From NCBI GenBank assembly GCA_009773515.1, contig WSXX01000017.1, positions 1 through 64,000 of the forward strand: DNA of 64,000 nucleotides, given 5' to 3'. The DNA comes from Bacteroidota bacterium (lineage in GTDB: Bacteria > Bacteroidota > Bacteroidia > Bacteroidales > Lentimicrobiaceae). Position numbers and translations under genes: made by a program. Below are positions 17,167 through 25,615 of this stretch, piece after piece (position 1 is the first letter of the stretch; each line of letters begins with the position of its first letter). The notes beneath the pieces are model-generated. The model was not told the DNA's origin, searched no databases, and saw only the letters and a program-made list of their open reading frames with translations.

Positions 17167-18375
17167 TCATTTATTTGCAATCTTCTTCTTTAGAAATTCC
17201 GGCAATGCATCTTTGTGAATCATTACTGCAATGGTATTCATGCGGGCATAGGATTCAGAAATATGAAGATATCCACCCGTTTTATTGCTGTTGGCTCCCC
17301 ATGAGTTTTTAGTGATAAAATATCTGGTTTCGTTCTGATCTTTGGAAATGCCGGTAAAGTGCATCAGGTGGTCATCTGTTGCAAGATGGCTGTCGAAAGC
17401 ATCCTGCCTCATTTCAGGGGATATGATTTTTTCTTTGCCTGGCTTTTCAAATTTGTACAATTCTGCCATTTTATCTTTTTCGCTTAGTTTTTCCCATTTT
17501 TCCTTTTCGGATGCATCAAGAGAAGCAGTATCCTTTTCGGGAAGTATTGCCACTGAATTGGCATGTGAAAAGCCTTTGTCGCTTACATCTCCATCCCAGC
17601 ACACAGTAAATCCATTCTCTAAAGCACCTGTCATTACTGCCATCAGTTCCTCAAGTGGAATATTATAGTATAGATCATATGTCCAGTTGTCAGGAATCTC
17701 AAGATTGATCCAGGTATAAAACGGATGGTGGAGGTATGAAGTAAGTTCTACATAATCGTCAGGGTTAAAACCCGATTTCTTATCCAGTCTGGTTTTCATA
17801 GATTTATCGGTGTCATTTTCATGATCTGGCAATGGGCCGAGATATGTGTCAAGAATTGCCCCATAAGCGTTCTTCCATACTTGCGAAAGTTTGCCGCTTT
17901 TTGATGTCAGCACTGCTTCCAGAAATCCGTTGAGTACGGCATGAAGTTCCGAATGATTGTGCGATTCTTCGCCGGGCAATATTCCGGAATACTCCTTTTC
18001 AGTAACAAAGCCATGTTTCCTGATTACATTCATCACATCATGAGCCTGTCCCCCAGGTCCGAAATTACTTTTGCCATGATATCTGATATATCGGTCAGCT
18101 TTATCACGGTATGCCAGATTAACAAAATACATTTCGGAGAGGTCGGTTTCTCCGGCTTCAAGACGTATAAGTTCTGATTCAACAAAGGATGTTGCAGCAA
18201 AACTCCAGCAGGTACCGGATTTTGACTGGCTTTTCACAGGGGTTGCAGGAATATCATGAGTTACACTGAACCTATATTTTTCTTCGTCCGGTTTTTGCAG
18301 GGAGTCCTGAGCGGTAGTGTTATTTGAGATAAAAACTACTGCCATAAGCAGGTTGATCATTTTCATAGTTTTCAT
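17167..18375 (-). CDS. Exported papain-fold (C1B, bleomycin hydrolase-like) aminopeptidase
   Basis: A 402-residue cysteine peptidase. The signal peptide (MKTMKMINLLMAVVF..., cleaved near TTAQ) points to the periplasm or beyond. Active-site elements are intact: Gln50 of the oxyanion hole, Cys56 in SGTCWSFA, His339 in HLMHFTG and Asn357 in KNSWG. The long insertion between Cys and His and the MHFTG context fit the C1B group (PepC and bleomycin hydrolase) rather than plain papain. It is probably an aminopeptidase that trims peptides (family inference). The gene stands alone, with a promoter element at 18459-18466 and a terminator at 17111-17137. Export is unusual since many C1B enzymes are cytoplasmic. 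Confidence 0.88.
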   Translation of the reverse strand: MKTMKMINLLMAVVFISNNTTAQDSLQKPDEEKYRFSVTHDIPATPVKSQSKSGTCWSFAATSFVESELIRLEAGETDLSEMYFVNLAYRDKADRYIRYHGKSNFGPGGQAHDVMNVIRKHGFVTEKEYSGILPGEESHNHSELHAVLNGFLEAVLTSKSGKLSQVWKNAYGAILDTYLGPLPDHENDTDKSMKTRLDKKSGFNPDDYVELTSYLHHPFYTWINLEIPDNWTYDLYYNIPLEELMAVMTGALENGFTVCWDGDVSDKGFSHANSVAILPEKDTASLDASEKEKWEKLSEKDKMAELYKFEKPGKEKIISPEMRQDAFDSHLATDDHLMHFTGISKDQNETRYFITKNSWGANSNKTGGYLHISESYARMNTIAVMIHKDALPEFLKKKIANK

Positions 18376-18458
18376 TGTGTTAGAAGTTTGCCTTTGGAAT
18401 TGGATTTACTTTCAGAAACCACATTATTTCTGATGTTTAAAAGCTTGGTTTGTTCCGG

Positions 18459-18466
18459 CAAACGTA
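18459..18466 (-). promoter_or_regulatory. Promoter -7 box for the C1 protease gene
   Basis: TACGTTTG on the minus strand matches TAnnTTTG; the predicted leader is about 75 bases. It lies in the 388-bp spacer 18376-18763, which otherwise holds only candidate plus-strand -7 boxes and one short open frame. Confidence 0.4.
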
Positions 18467-18650
18467 GCATAAAAGTGTGTAATTTCATATATTCAGAATA
18501 CCAAAAAGCAGTATTCTGATATTTTTTTTAGTCTTTCATCAGTTGAGTATGTAAAAAACCCCAAATTAATATACATTTGCCGATTGAAACGGCTACTCTG
18601 GCTTTTGCCATTTTGAACGACAAAACTCAATTTCGTAAAGGACTTTGATG

Positions 18651-18658
18651 TATTTTTG
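18651..18658 (+). promoter_or_regulatory. Candidate promoter -7 box for the T9SS gene at 18764
   Basis: TATTTTTG matches TAnnTTTG and would give a leader of about 100 bases. A second match, TACATTTG at 18572-18579, is an alternative. Which of them is used cannot be told. Confidence 0.4.
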
Positions 18659-18763
18659 TAATGAAAAAAAATGGGGCATCAGGCTTGGTAGTGTTGAAAA
18701 AAGGCGTAAATTGTGCCGCTGTTTTGTATTTCTTGAATCGAAATATCCATAAACTCTAAGAAT

Positions 18764-21610
18764 ATGAAAAATAGAAGTTTACTCTTTGGCTTTCTTGCTT
18801 TAACATTTGGGGCATGCATCTTTGTGCTCACAACTTCCGGCTCTTTCCGATACATCTCGGGCCAGACAGACTCAGAAGGTCTGACAGAAGGAGTTCAATC
18901 TGCATGGTCTTACATGGCTCAGTTAAGAGGGAATCAGGCAACCGGACAGGTTGATCCCGCTGATGTGCTGAAAGCAAGAAAACAAGCAAAGGAATTGAAA
19001 TCGTCAGGAGCTATCGGGCTTAACTGGTCGTCGATGGGACCTGATAATGTAGCCGGTCGTACACGGGCCATCCTTATTGATAATAAGGATAATACCGGAA
19101 AAACAATCATTGCCGGCAGTGTTTCAGGTGGTTTATGGAAATCAACCACCGGTGGATTAACCTGGAATCAGGTTCAGACTGGTGGTAGTATTCTTAATGT
19201 TTCATGCATTACACAATCATCAACCGGTGATATTTATGTCGGCACCGGTGAAACATTCTCAAGTCAAAGGTTTAATCTTTTTAGTGGTTTTATTGGAAAG
19301 GGGATTTATAAATCTACCGATGGTAATACTTTCACTAAAATTGCTTCTACCGATCCGGGCTCATACAACAATACAACTTCCGACTGGGCTTTTGTAAATA
19401 AAATTGCTACCGGAAATAACAATGTTGTTGTTGCTGCTACAAACAGTGGTTTGAGGTTCTCCTCAGATGGCGGACAAAACTGGGTGCTTGCCAAATCAGG
19501 TGATCAGACTTTGGCAGGAACTTCTACTGAAGTTAAAATCGCTTCAGATGGAACCATAGCTGCTTCAGTTGATAATCAGTTATACATTTCTACCGCCGGT
19601 ACTTTTGATGGTTTTGTGCTGCGTTCAACAGGTGTTGGTCAGGATAGTCTTCCCAATCAGGCAATTGCCAGAATTGAAGTCGCCTTTGCACCTTCAGATG
19701 CTTCAACCATTTATGCAGTTCTGATTTCTGACGGAACCCTCAGCGGCACTGCCAGAGGACAGCTTAAAGGTGTTTATGTGTCAAAAGATAAAGGTACATC
19801 ATGGAGGTTAATTGGTCCAGGAGCAAGTCCGCTGTTTAATGTATTCGGAAATTCATTAGCTCAGGCTAATTATGGAGAGTATGCCGGTTGCATTGTAGTT
19901 AGCCCGTCCAATCCTGATAAAATTTATCTTGGTGGAATTGCTATTTGGGAAGGACTGAAAATTCTGGAAACAGGATTCTTCCAATGGCAGCAAAAATCTT
20001 CTTTTGGTGCCGGATCTTTATTTCACAGTATAGCTATTAATCCCAATAATGAGGCAAATCTTTATTTTGCTTCAGATTTTGGAGTTGGCACAACCAGTGA
20101 TGACTTTGAATCGGCTACATCATTAAACAGGAATTACAAAACTTCAATGTTTTATACTGTTGCTTATGATGATAAAGGCAGAACACTCGGAGGAACTCAA
20201 GGGTATGGCGTTATATACCTGGACAGAAAAGGAAATACTATAGAGAGCGGCAATCAGATTTTAGGAACTTTAATAGGAGGAACTGTCGATATGTCGATGG
20301 TTAGTCCTTCAGCTGTTTTCTATTCCTCAACCGGTGGAAATCTGGTGCGATCAGCCGATTATGGTGTGTCAGAAGCCAATAATTTTCTCTATGGAACTGA
20401 AATCACTAATGTGAATGCAGCTAATTTCATTACCCCGTTTAAACTATGGGAAAGTTTCAACAATGTTAATTCCCGCGACAGCATTACTTTCAAAGCTACA
20501 AAAAGCTACAGTGCAGGAGATGTTATTATAGCAAGAAGTAAAAACAACCAATTTCCGTTTAAATATACTTTGCCCGTTAACATGAGTAATGGCGATACCA
20601 TTAAGGTAAAGGATATTGTTTCTTCGGTTATGTTCATTGGAACAACCAATGCGGTTAATATGTCCCGCGATGTTCTCAATTTCGGCAAATTGCCAACCTG
20701 GGACAGAATAGCCAATCTTACAGGAGTTCCATCATGCATTGCATTTTCTTCTGATGCTAACTATGTTTATGTAGGTACAACCGACGGTAAGCTCTTGAGA
20801 ATAGCCAATGTTGCTCTTGCTTACGATTCAATCAGGGCTGATGTCAGGAGTTCAGGCTGTATAATCAATACTACTGTTGTTAAAGATTTTGGCCTGCGTT
20901 ATGTAACATCAATCTCAGTTGATCCCAATAACGACAATCACGTTATTGTAACTCTAGGAAATTATGGTAACTCTGAATATGTTTTCAGATCAACTAATGC
21001 CCTCAGCCAATTCCCTGATTTCAACCCTATTCAGGGTAACCTGCCTGCTATGCCTGTTTACTCTGCAATAATTGAAATGAATAGTTCAAACAGAGTAATT
21101 CTGGGTACCGAACTTGGAGTATACACTACAGAGGCTTTATCAGCCAATCCTTCATGGACTGCTGAAAATACCGGACTTGGAGCAATCCCTGTAATGATGG
21201 TTCGCCAGCAGACAACATCAAGGCCATGGATTGAAGAAATTACCGGAGTTAACAATTATGGCGCCATTTACATCGCATCGCATGGTAATGGTCTTTTTGA
21301 AAACCGTTTCTTTGTTGGAATTGATGAACCGGGTGATGGGGATACTCAGGCTTCAAAAACACTCCAGGTATATCCCAATCCTGTGCAAACTGATGTGAAT
21401 ATGTCAATAACACTCAGTCAAAGTGAGCAGGTTCGTGTAGATATCTACAGCCTTAAAGGAACCCTTGTTAAGTCAGTTGATATGGGTATACTTTCACGCG
21501 GAGAGCAAAAAGTTTCTGTTACCGCAGATGGATTGGTAAATGGTACCTACCTTTTAAAAGTAACATCCGGAGCTAAGTTTCAGGTTGCTAAATTTGTTGT
21601 TGCCCGATAA
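18764..21610 (+). CDS. Large T9SS-exported beta-propeller (BNR/sortilin-like) protein
   Basis: A 948-residue exported protein. After an N-terminal signal (MKNRSLLFGFLALTFGACIF) the body consists of repeated Asp-box/BNR motifs of sortilin-like propellers: GGLWKSTTGGLTWNQV, GKGIYKSTDGNTFTKI, GVYVSKDKGTSWRLI and YVGTTDGKLLRI are examples. The last 80 residues form a T9SS type A sorting domain with LQVYPNPVQTDV, VDIYSLKG, GTYLLKV and a basic terminus. Proteins of this design are secreted and often surface-attached; some act on glycans and others are adhesins, and nothing visible decides between them. It is followed 65 bases later by another T9SS cargo gene, probably co-transcribed. Confidence 0.87.
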   Translation: MKNRSLLFGFLALTFGACIFVLTTSGSFRYISGQTDSEGLTEGVQSAWSYMAQLRGNQATGQVDPADVLKARKQAKELKSSGAIGLNWSSMGPDNVAGRTRAILIDNKDNTGKTIIAGSVSGGLWKSTTGGLTWNQVQTGGSILNVSCITQSSTGDIYVGTGETFSSQRFNLFSGFIGKGIYKSTDGNTFTKIASTDPGSYNNTTSDWAFVNKIATGNNNVVVAATNSGLRFSSDGGQNWVLAKSGDQTLAGTSTEVKIASDGTIAASVDNQLYISTAGTFDGFVLRSTGVGQDSLPNQAIARIEVAFAPSDASTIYAVLISDGTLSGTARGQLKGVYVSKDKGTSWRLIGPGASPLFNVFGNSLAQANYGEYAGCIVVSPSNPDKIYLGGIAIWEGLKILETGFFQWQQKSSFGAGSLFHSIAINPNNEANLYFASDFGVGTTSDDFESATSLNRNYKTSMFYTVAYDDKGRTLGGTQGYGVIYLDRKGNTIESGNQILGTLIGGTVDMSMVSPSAVFYSSTGGNLVRSADYGVSEANNFLYGTEITNVNAANFITPFKLWESFNNVNSRDSITFKATKSYSAGDVIIARSKNNQFPFKYTLPVNMSNGDTIKVKDIVSSVMFIGTTNAVNMSRDVLNFGKLPTWDRIANLTGVPSCIAFSSDANYVYVGTTDGKLLRIANVALAYDSIRADVRSSGCIINTTVVKDFGLRYVTSISVDPNNDNHVIVTLGNYGNSEYVFRSTNALSQFPDFNPIQGNLPAMPVYSAIIEMNSSNRVILGTELGVYTTEALSANPSWTAENTGLGAIPVMMVRQQTTSRPWIEEITGVNNYGAIYIASHGNGLFENRFFVGIDEPGDGDTQASKTLQVYPNPVQTDVNMSITLSQSEQVRVDIYSLKGTLVKSVDMGILSRGEQKVSVTADGLVNGTYLLKVTSGAKFQVAKFVVAR

Positions 21611-21675
21611 AATTTTTGCCTGACAGATAAGTTAAGTTTGTTCAGCACCAGTAATTAATTTGAAAATTCAAAACA

Positions 21676-23154
21676 ATGAAAAGAATATACCTCTCACTTG
21701 TTCTGGCATTAGTTTATGCTTTTGCCACAGCCTCTCCGGATATTTTCACGCCTGAGCTCGTTTCTCCTGCCAACAATCAGGCTGGCGTTGCTCCCAATGT
21801 TGAACTTGACTGGAATCCGGTTGTTGGTCTGGCTGGTTTGTATTATGTGGTTCATCTGAGTACCGATGAAGCCTTTACCAGTCCAACAGAATTTATTACC
21901 GATTTGTCGCGTTATCGCATGGCTGAACTGATGTTCGGCGGTGAATATTACTGGAAGGTAAGGGCAGTTGATCCAAGCGGAAGTTCAGATTGGTCTGGCA
22001 TCAGAAAATTTACCGTTGTTACCAGACCTATTCTGAGGAGACCCAATCAGGGAGCAACCGTTGATTGTAATGTCGAACTTCAGTGGGACGTAATTAATGG
22101 CGTAAGTCACTTTGATTATGAATTTGATACTACTGCTGCATTTAATAGCCCTGAATTAATGAATTTTTCTGCTGTGGGTACAGTAAACAAAGCCAATGCA
22201 GCCAATCTTCTTTTCGGAACAAAATATTTCCTTCGTCTCAGAGCCCGTCATGCTAATGATACTTCGGCCTGGTCAGATGTCAGGGATGTGACAATCACAA
22301 GTACCTTCACACTCAGGAAACCTGATCCGGGAGCTACCGGTATCACTCCTGATGCTGAACTGCAATGGACAGAAGTCAAAGGGATCAATAAGTATAATAT
22401 TTACATTTCTACAGATGAAAATTTTGTACATTATGAAACCTATAACGCCATTAAGACTGCCACCAGAGTTAAACCTGATACACTGAACTTTGGTACACAA
22501 TATTACTGGCGAATGGCGGCTATACATTCCAAAGACACGCTTGTATCGCCTGCCAGGAACTTCAACACAGTTGCAACTGTGGCGTTGAGTGCACCAGAAA
22601 ACAATTCTACAAATGTTATTCTTCAGCCTTCACTAAGCTGGACCAAATTAACCGGTGTCCTGTCATACGATCTGGAACTCGCCAGAAATATTGATTTTAC
22701 CGGTACCGGTTTATATAAGTATGTTATTAACGCCACTACCGCTGCCGGTGCTGAACAATTTAAAGTTCCAGTAAATGTTTTGGATAGTGCCGGTGTTTTT
22801 TACTGGAGAGTCAGAGCAAACAGCAGCCGCGATACAAGCGACTGGAGCGCAACCTGGAATTTCAGAACGGTTACTCTTGGAATAAACGATCCCGGAAGCA
22901 TTAACTCAGGTATTTCAATCTACCCGACTCCGGCAAGCAGTTTCATCAATATCAAAATGAGCAGCAATCTGAACGGACAAGCTGAAGCTACCCTTTACGA
23001 TTTACTTGGGAAAACCAGGATTAGTCGAAGTGTTGCTGTTGCTGCCGGCCAGATAAAAGATTTTGATCTTGGAAATATGCCCGAAGGTGTTTATATCTTA
23101 CGGTTGCAGATCAATGAAATTAATGCAATGTCAAGGGTTATCATTAAAAGATAA
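21676..23154 (+). CDS. T9SS-exported protein with four Fn3-like repeats
   Basis: A 492-residue exported protein. The signal peptide (MKRIYLSLVLALVYAFATAS) is followed by four tandem beta-sandwich repeats of about 90 residues beginning near residues 28, 120, 213 and 304. Each opens with a Pro/Asn-rich turn and a VELxW-type strand (NVELDWNPV, NVELQWDVI, DAELQWTEV, PSLSWTKL) and ends with a YYW.(V/M)RA segment followed by W/D, as in fibronectin type III folds. The last 80 residues are a T9SS sorting domain (IYPTPASSFINI, LYDLLGK, GVYILRL). No catalytic domain is present, so an adhesive or structural surface role is likely. Confidence 0.87.
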   Translation: MKRIYLSLVLALVYAFATASPDIFTPELVSPANNQAGVAPNVELDWNPVVGLAGLYYVVHLSTDEAFTSPTEFITDLSRYRMAELMFGGEYYWKVRAVDPSGSSDWSGIRKFTVVTRPILRRPNQGATVDCNVELQWDVINGVSHFDYEFDTTAAFNSPELMNFSAVGTVNKANAANLLFGTKYFLRLRARHANDTSAWSDVRDVTITSTFTLRKPDPGATGITPDAELQWTEVKGINKYNIYISTDENFVHYETYNAIKTATRVKPDTLNFGTQYYWRMAAIHSKDTLVSPARNFNTVATVALSAPENNSTNVILQPSLSWTKLTGVLSYDLELARNIDFTGTGLYKYVINATTAAGAEQFKVPVNVLDSAGVFYWRVRANSSRDTSDWSATWNFRTVTLGINDPGSINSGISIYPTPASSFINIKMSSNLNGQAEATLYDLLGKTRISRSVAVAAGQIKDFDLGNMPEGVYILRLQINEINAMSRVIIKR

Positions 23155-23177
23155 ACTTTTTCTCTGATACTTTTAAC

Positions 23178-23208
23178 GCCCGGTCATGTTAATGTTGGCC
23201 GGGCTTTT
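23178..23208 (+). terminator. Intrinsic terminator after the T9SS pair
   Basis: GCCCGG at 23178-23183 pairs with CCGGGC at 23199-23204 and is followed by TTTT. It lies 24 bases after the stop codon. The remaining spacer to 23566 shows no gene or clear repeat. Confidence 0.8.
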
Positions 23209-23566
23209 GTATGAATTGACCTGATGACTTGCAGGGATGTCTTTCATACTGATCTTATAATCCTGGTTGAGTAAGTGGTCAAGGGTGTTACAAAAGGAAC
23301 CTTTATGGATTAGCTTTTCAGCAGATCCTATTTATTCCCAAACACCAAAGAATTAATGGGTCAGTCAATTTAACTTGATTTCAGGTTTGTTTCTGCGTCA
23401 GATCAGGCTTTGTAGGTATGTTATATCAGAATGCCTGGAAAAGCTGCTTATTCAAGCTTATAAATACCTTTTTAGCCTAAATCAGACATAATATAGATGG
23501 AAACTATTCAGTTTTAAACTGATAGAATGGCAATTAATCCGGAAGCTGATAAAAGGAATTGACTGT

Positions 23567-24337
23567 TTAATCGTAGCGTTTGCCTATGCCAAAGCTGATA
23601 TACAAGGTCAGGAAGAATTGATTCGGGTCTCTGAATGCCATCACAGGTATTCCTTTGGGGTAAGCGTCCAGTGCAATTCCAGCCTCTATGATTTTGGGTT
23701 TTTGGTTCAGTGTTCCGAAATCAACACTTAATCCGGCTTTGGCATATAATCCAGGATAAAAACTTAACTTATCAAATCCTTTGACAAAGGATGCTCTTCC
23801 GTATATATTATCGGGGAAATGATCATCAGGGTTGTAACGTTCAATAACTGTTATGTACCTGTATGATCCTTCATCAAGTTTTATAATGTTCAGATAAACC
23901 GGCTTGGTAAATGCAGCGGAAATACCACCCGAATAAAATATCCGCAGTTCAACTCCTCCAAAATACGGCTTTCGGTTAAGCATTCTTTGCTGACCCACGC
24001 CTGTCCTTAAAATATAAACAGCATTGAGTTTGCCGTAATAATAGCTTCTTGTGTTGGTGAAAAACGGATTAATCGACTTGATTTCTTTGCTGTCCTTCAT
24101 TTCAAGAAGGTTGGCTTCAAACATCAGTTTGTTGAAGATGCTTCTGTTTTTACCAATTCTGAACTCCAGCCCCCAACCATTGGTGTGCAGTATTGCACTG
24201 CCACTCAGCTCTTTTCTGAAAAGCAGGTTGTCACCAATGGTGTCATATTCTTCATCGTCGTATTGAGCAAAAGCTGTAAAAGATGAAAAAAACAGTAATG
24301 AAACTGAAAAAATATAAAGAAGCCTGGGAAATTGCAT
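23567..24337 (-). CDS. Exported protein, probably an outer-membrane beta barrel
   Basis: A 256-residue protein I do not recognise as a named family. It has a signal peptide (cleaved near AFAQ at about residue 25) and many alternating hydrophobic strands with aromatic ends (GKLNAVYILRTGVG, GGVELRIFYSGGIS, FFLTLYISFGIGKRYD). The terminal strand resembles outer-membrane protein ends. Such proteins are common single-gene units in Bacteroidetes. A TACATTTG promoter element lies 24-31 bases upstream. Function unknown. Confidence 0.7.
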   Translation of the reverse strand: MQFPRLLYIFSVSLLFFSSFTAFAQYDDEEYDTIGDNLLFRKELSGSAILHTNGWGLEFRIGKNRSIFNKLMFEANLLEMKDSKEIKSINPFFTNTRSYYYGKLNAVYILRTGVGQQRMLNRKPYFGGVELRIFYSGGISAAFTKPVYLNIIKLDEGSYRYITVIERYNPDDHFPDNIYGRASFVKGFDKLSFYPGLYAKAGLSVDFGTLNQKPKIIEAGIALDAYPKGIPVMAFRDPNQFFLTLYISFGIGKRYD

Positions 24338-24360
24338 ATTCTTTTAACTTAAAACAGATA

Positions 24361-24368
24361 CAAATGTA
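24361..24368 (-). promoter_or_regulatory. Promoter -7 box for the gene at 23567-24337
   Basis: TACATTTG on the minus strand matches TAnnTTTG and ends 23 bases before the start codon. Confidence 0.5.
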
Positions 24369-24392
24369 ATCAAAGAATATGCCGGAAACAAC

Positions 24393-24420
24393 AAAAAAAG
24401 CCCATGTTAGTTCATAGGCT
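24393..24420 (-). terminator. Intrinsic terminator after the small lipoprotein gene
   Basis: On the minus strand AGCCTATG pairs with CATGGGCT (one G-T pair) around a 6-base loop (24399-24420), followed by a T run at 24393-24398. Confidence 0.8.
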
Positions 24421-24442
24421 AAATCGCTGATAATAAATACTA

Positions 24443-24571
24443 TTATCGGTTACGATCAACCTTATACTTGCCTGTTTCACCGTAAGCGGCACATTTCTGA
24501 CTTGACTGGCATGATGACATGATTAACCCTAGAGAAAATGCCATCAGTATAATAACAACAATTTTTTTCAT
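24443..24571 (-). CDS. Very small lipoprotein (42 residues)
   Basis: A 42-residue lipoprotein precursor. The start MKKIVVIILMAF leads into a hydrophobic stretch and a lipobox ending in SSC, leaving a mature peptide of roughly 20 residues (begins CQSSQKCAAYG, ends KVDRNR). The 24571 start is supported by a TATCTTTG promoter element at 24615-24622; a longer frame to 24652 would begin upstream of that promoter. A clean terminator follows, so this is a complete one-gene transcript. The KCAAYGE segment feels conserved among Bacteroidetes small lipoproteins, from memory only. Function unknown. Confidence 0.72.
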   Translation of the reverse strand: MKKIVVIILMAFSLGLIMSSCQSSQKCAAYGETGKYKVDRNR

Positions 24572-24614
24572 AATTTTACTCGGTTGTGTTTGAAAATTTT
24601 TGTTAAGCTTTCTG

Positions 24615-24622
24615 CAAAGATA
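24615..24622 (-). promoter_or_regulatory. Promoter -7 box for the small lipoprotein gene
   Basis: TATCTTTG followed by C on the minus strand is an exact TAnnTTTG match, giving a predicted leader of about 37 bases. Confidence 0.55.
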
Positions 24623-24695
24623 AGTCACAGTATGATAAAAACTCAAATTCATCAGTTTTATTGTTTATCCATCAAATCTGAAAAAGTAACTGACT

Positions 24696-25385
24696 ATGGG
24701 ACAAATTAACCCACAAATTCACGAAAGCTGGAAAAATATTCTCTCTGAAGAGTTTTCAAGCCCTTATTTCCTGGGTTTAAAAGATTTTTTGGTAGAAGAA
24801 AAAAAAACATATGTGGTTTACCCTGCAGGTGCCAACATATTTCAGGCATTTAATCGTACCCCGTTCGAAAAGGTAAAAGTTGTGGTCATTGGTCAGGATC
24901 CATATCATGGTGAAGGTCAGGCTCATGGTCTATGTTTTTCGGTTCCTGCAGGAATTGCATTCCCGCCTTCGCTGCAAAATATTTTCAGAGAACTTCAGAC
25001 AGACACCGGACTGCCTTACCCCGTTACCGGAGATTTGTCACGCTGGGCAGCACAAGGTGTTTTGCTGATGAATGCCACGCTTACAGTCAGAGCAAATCAG
25101 GCAGGTTCTCATCAGGGCAGGGGCTGGGAAATTTTTACCGATGCTGTAATCAGGAAGCTTTCAGCCCAACGCTCACATCTGGTTTTTCTGCTTTGGGGCA
25201 ATTACGCCCGTGATAAAAAATCGTTGATTGATTTGAGTAAACATTATGTTCTTGAAGCGCCTCATCCTTCTCCACTTAGCGTTTATCGTGGATTTTACGG
25301 ATGTAAACACTTTACAAAAGCAAATGAGATTCTTGTTCAAAATGGAATCACACCTGTTGATTGGAGGGTAGATCGCACGGAATAA
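24696..25385 (+). CDS. ung: Uracil-DNA glycosylase, family 1
   Basis: Removes uracil from DNA to begin base excision repair, in the cytoplasm. The 229-residue length is normal. The catalytic loop GQDPYHGEGQAHGL holds the water-activating Asp68 and His71, and the second motif HPSPLSVYRGF contains the His190 needed for leaving-group stabilisation. The intervening ALLMNATLTV-type segment is present as LLMNATLTVRANQAGSH. A single gene between a divergent lipoprotein gene and an outer-membrane porin gene. The identification is secure. Confidence 0.98.
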   Translation: MGQINPQIHESWKNILSEEFSSPYFLGLKDFLVEEKKTYVVYPAGANIFQAFNRTPFEKVKVVVIGQDPYHGEGQAHGLCFSVPAGIAFPPSLQNIFRELQTDTGLPYPVTGDLSRWAAQGVLLMNATLTVRANQAGSHQGRGWEIFTDAVIRKLSAQRSHLVFLLWGNYARDKKSLIDLSKHYVLEAPHPSPLSVYRGFYGCKHFTKANEILVQNGITPVDWRVDRTE

Positions 25386-25615
25386 ACTGATTTTGTGTGT
25401 TTCTCAAAATAAATGACAGGTTTAGGTTTTAAATTTATTTTCGTTTGGCCATCTGATAATATTAATTGGTAAGATGAACATAATCAGTAATTTAGAAGTG
25501 CTGAATTGCTCATTTCTGTTAATTATTCATTTGTATAGGTTGTTGTGTCAGGCTATAATTTTGATATATCTAATATTAGCTATATTTTAGCGCCCGAAAA
25601 CCAAATACTTAACAC

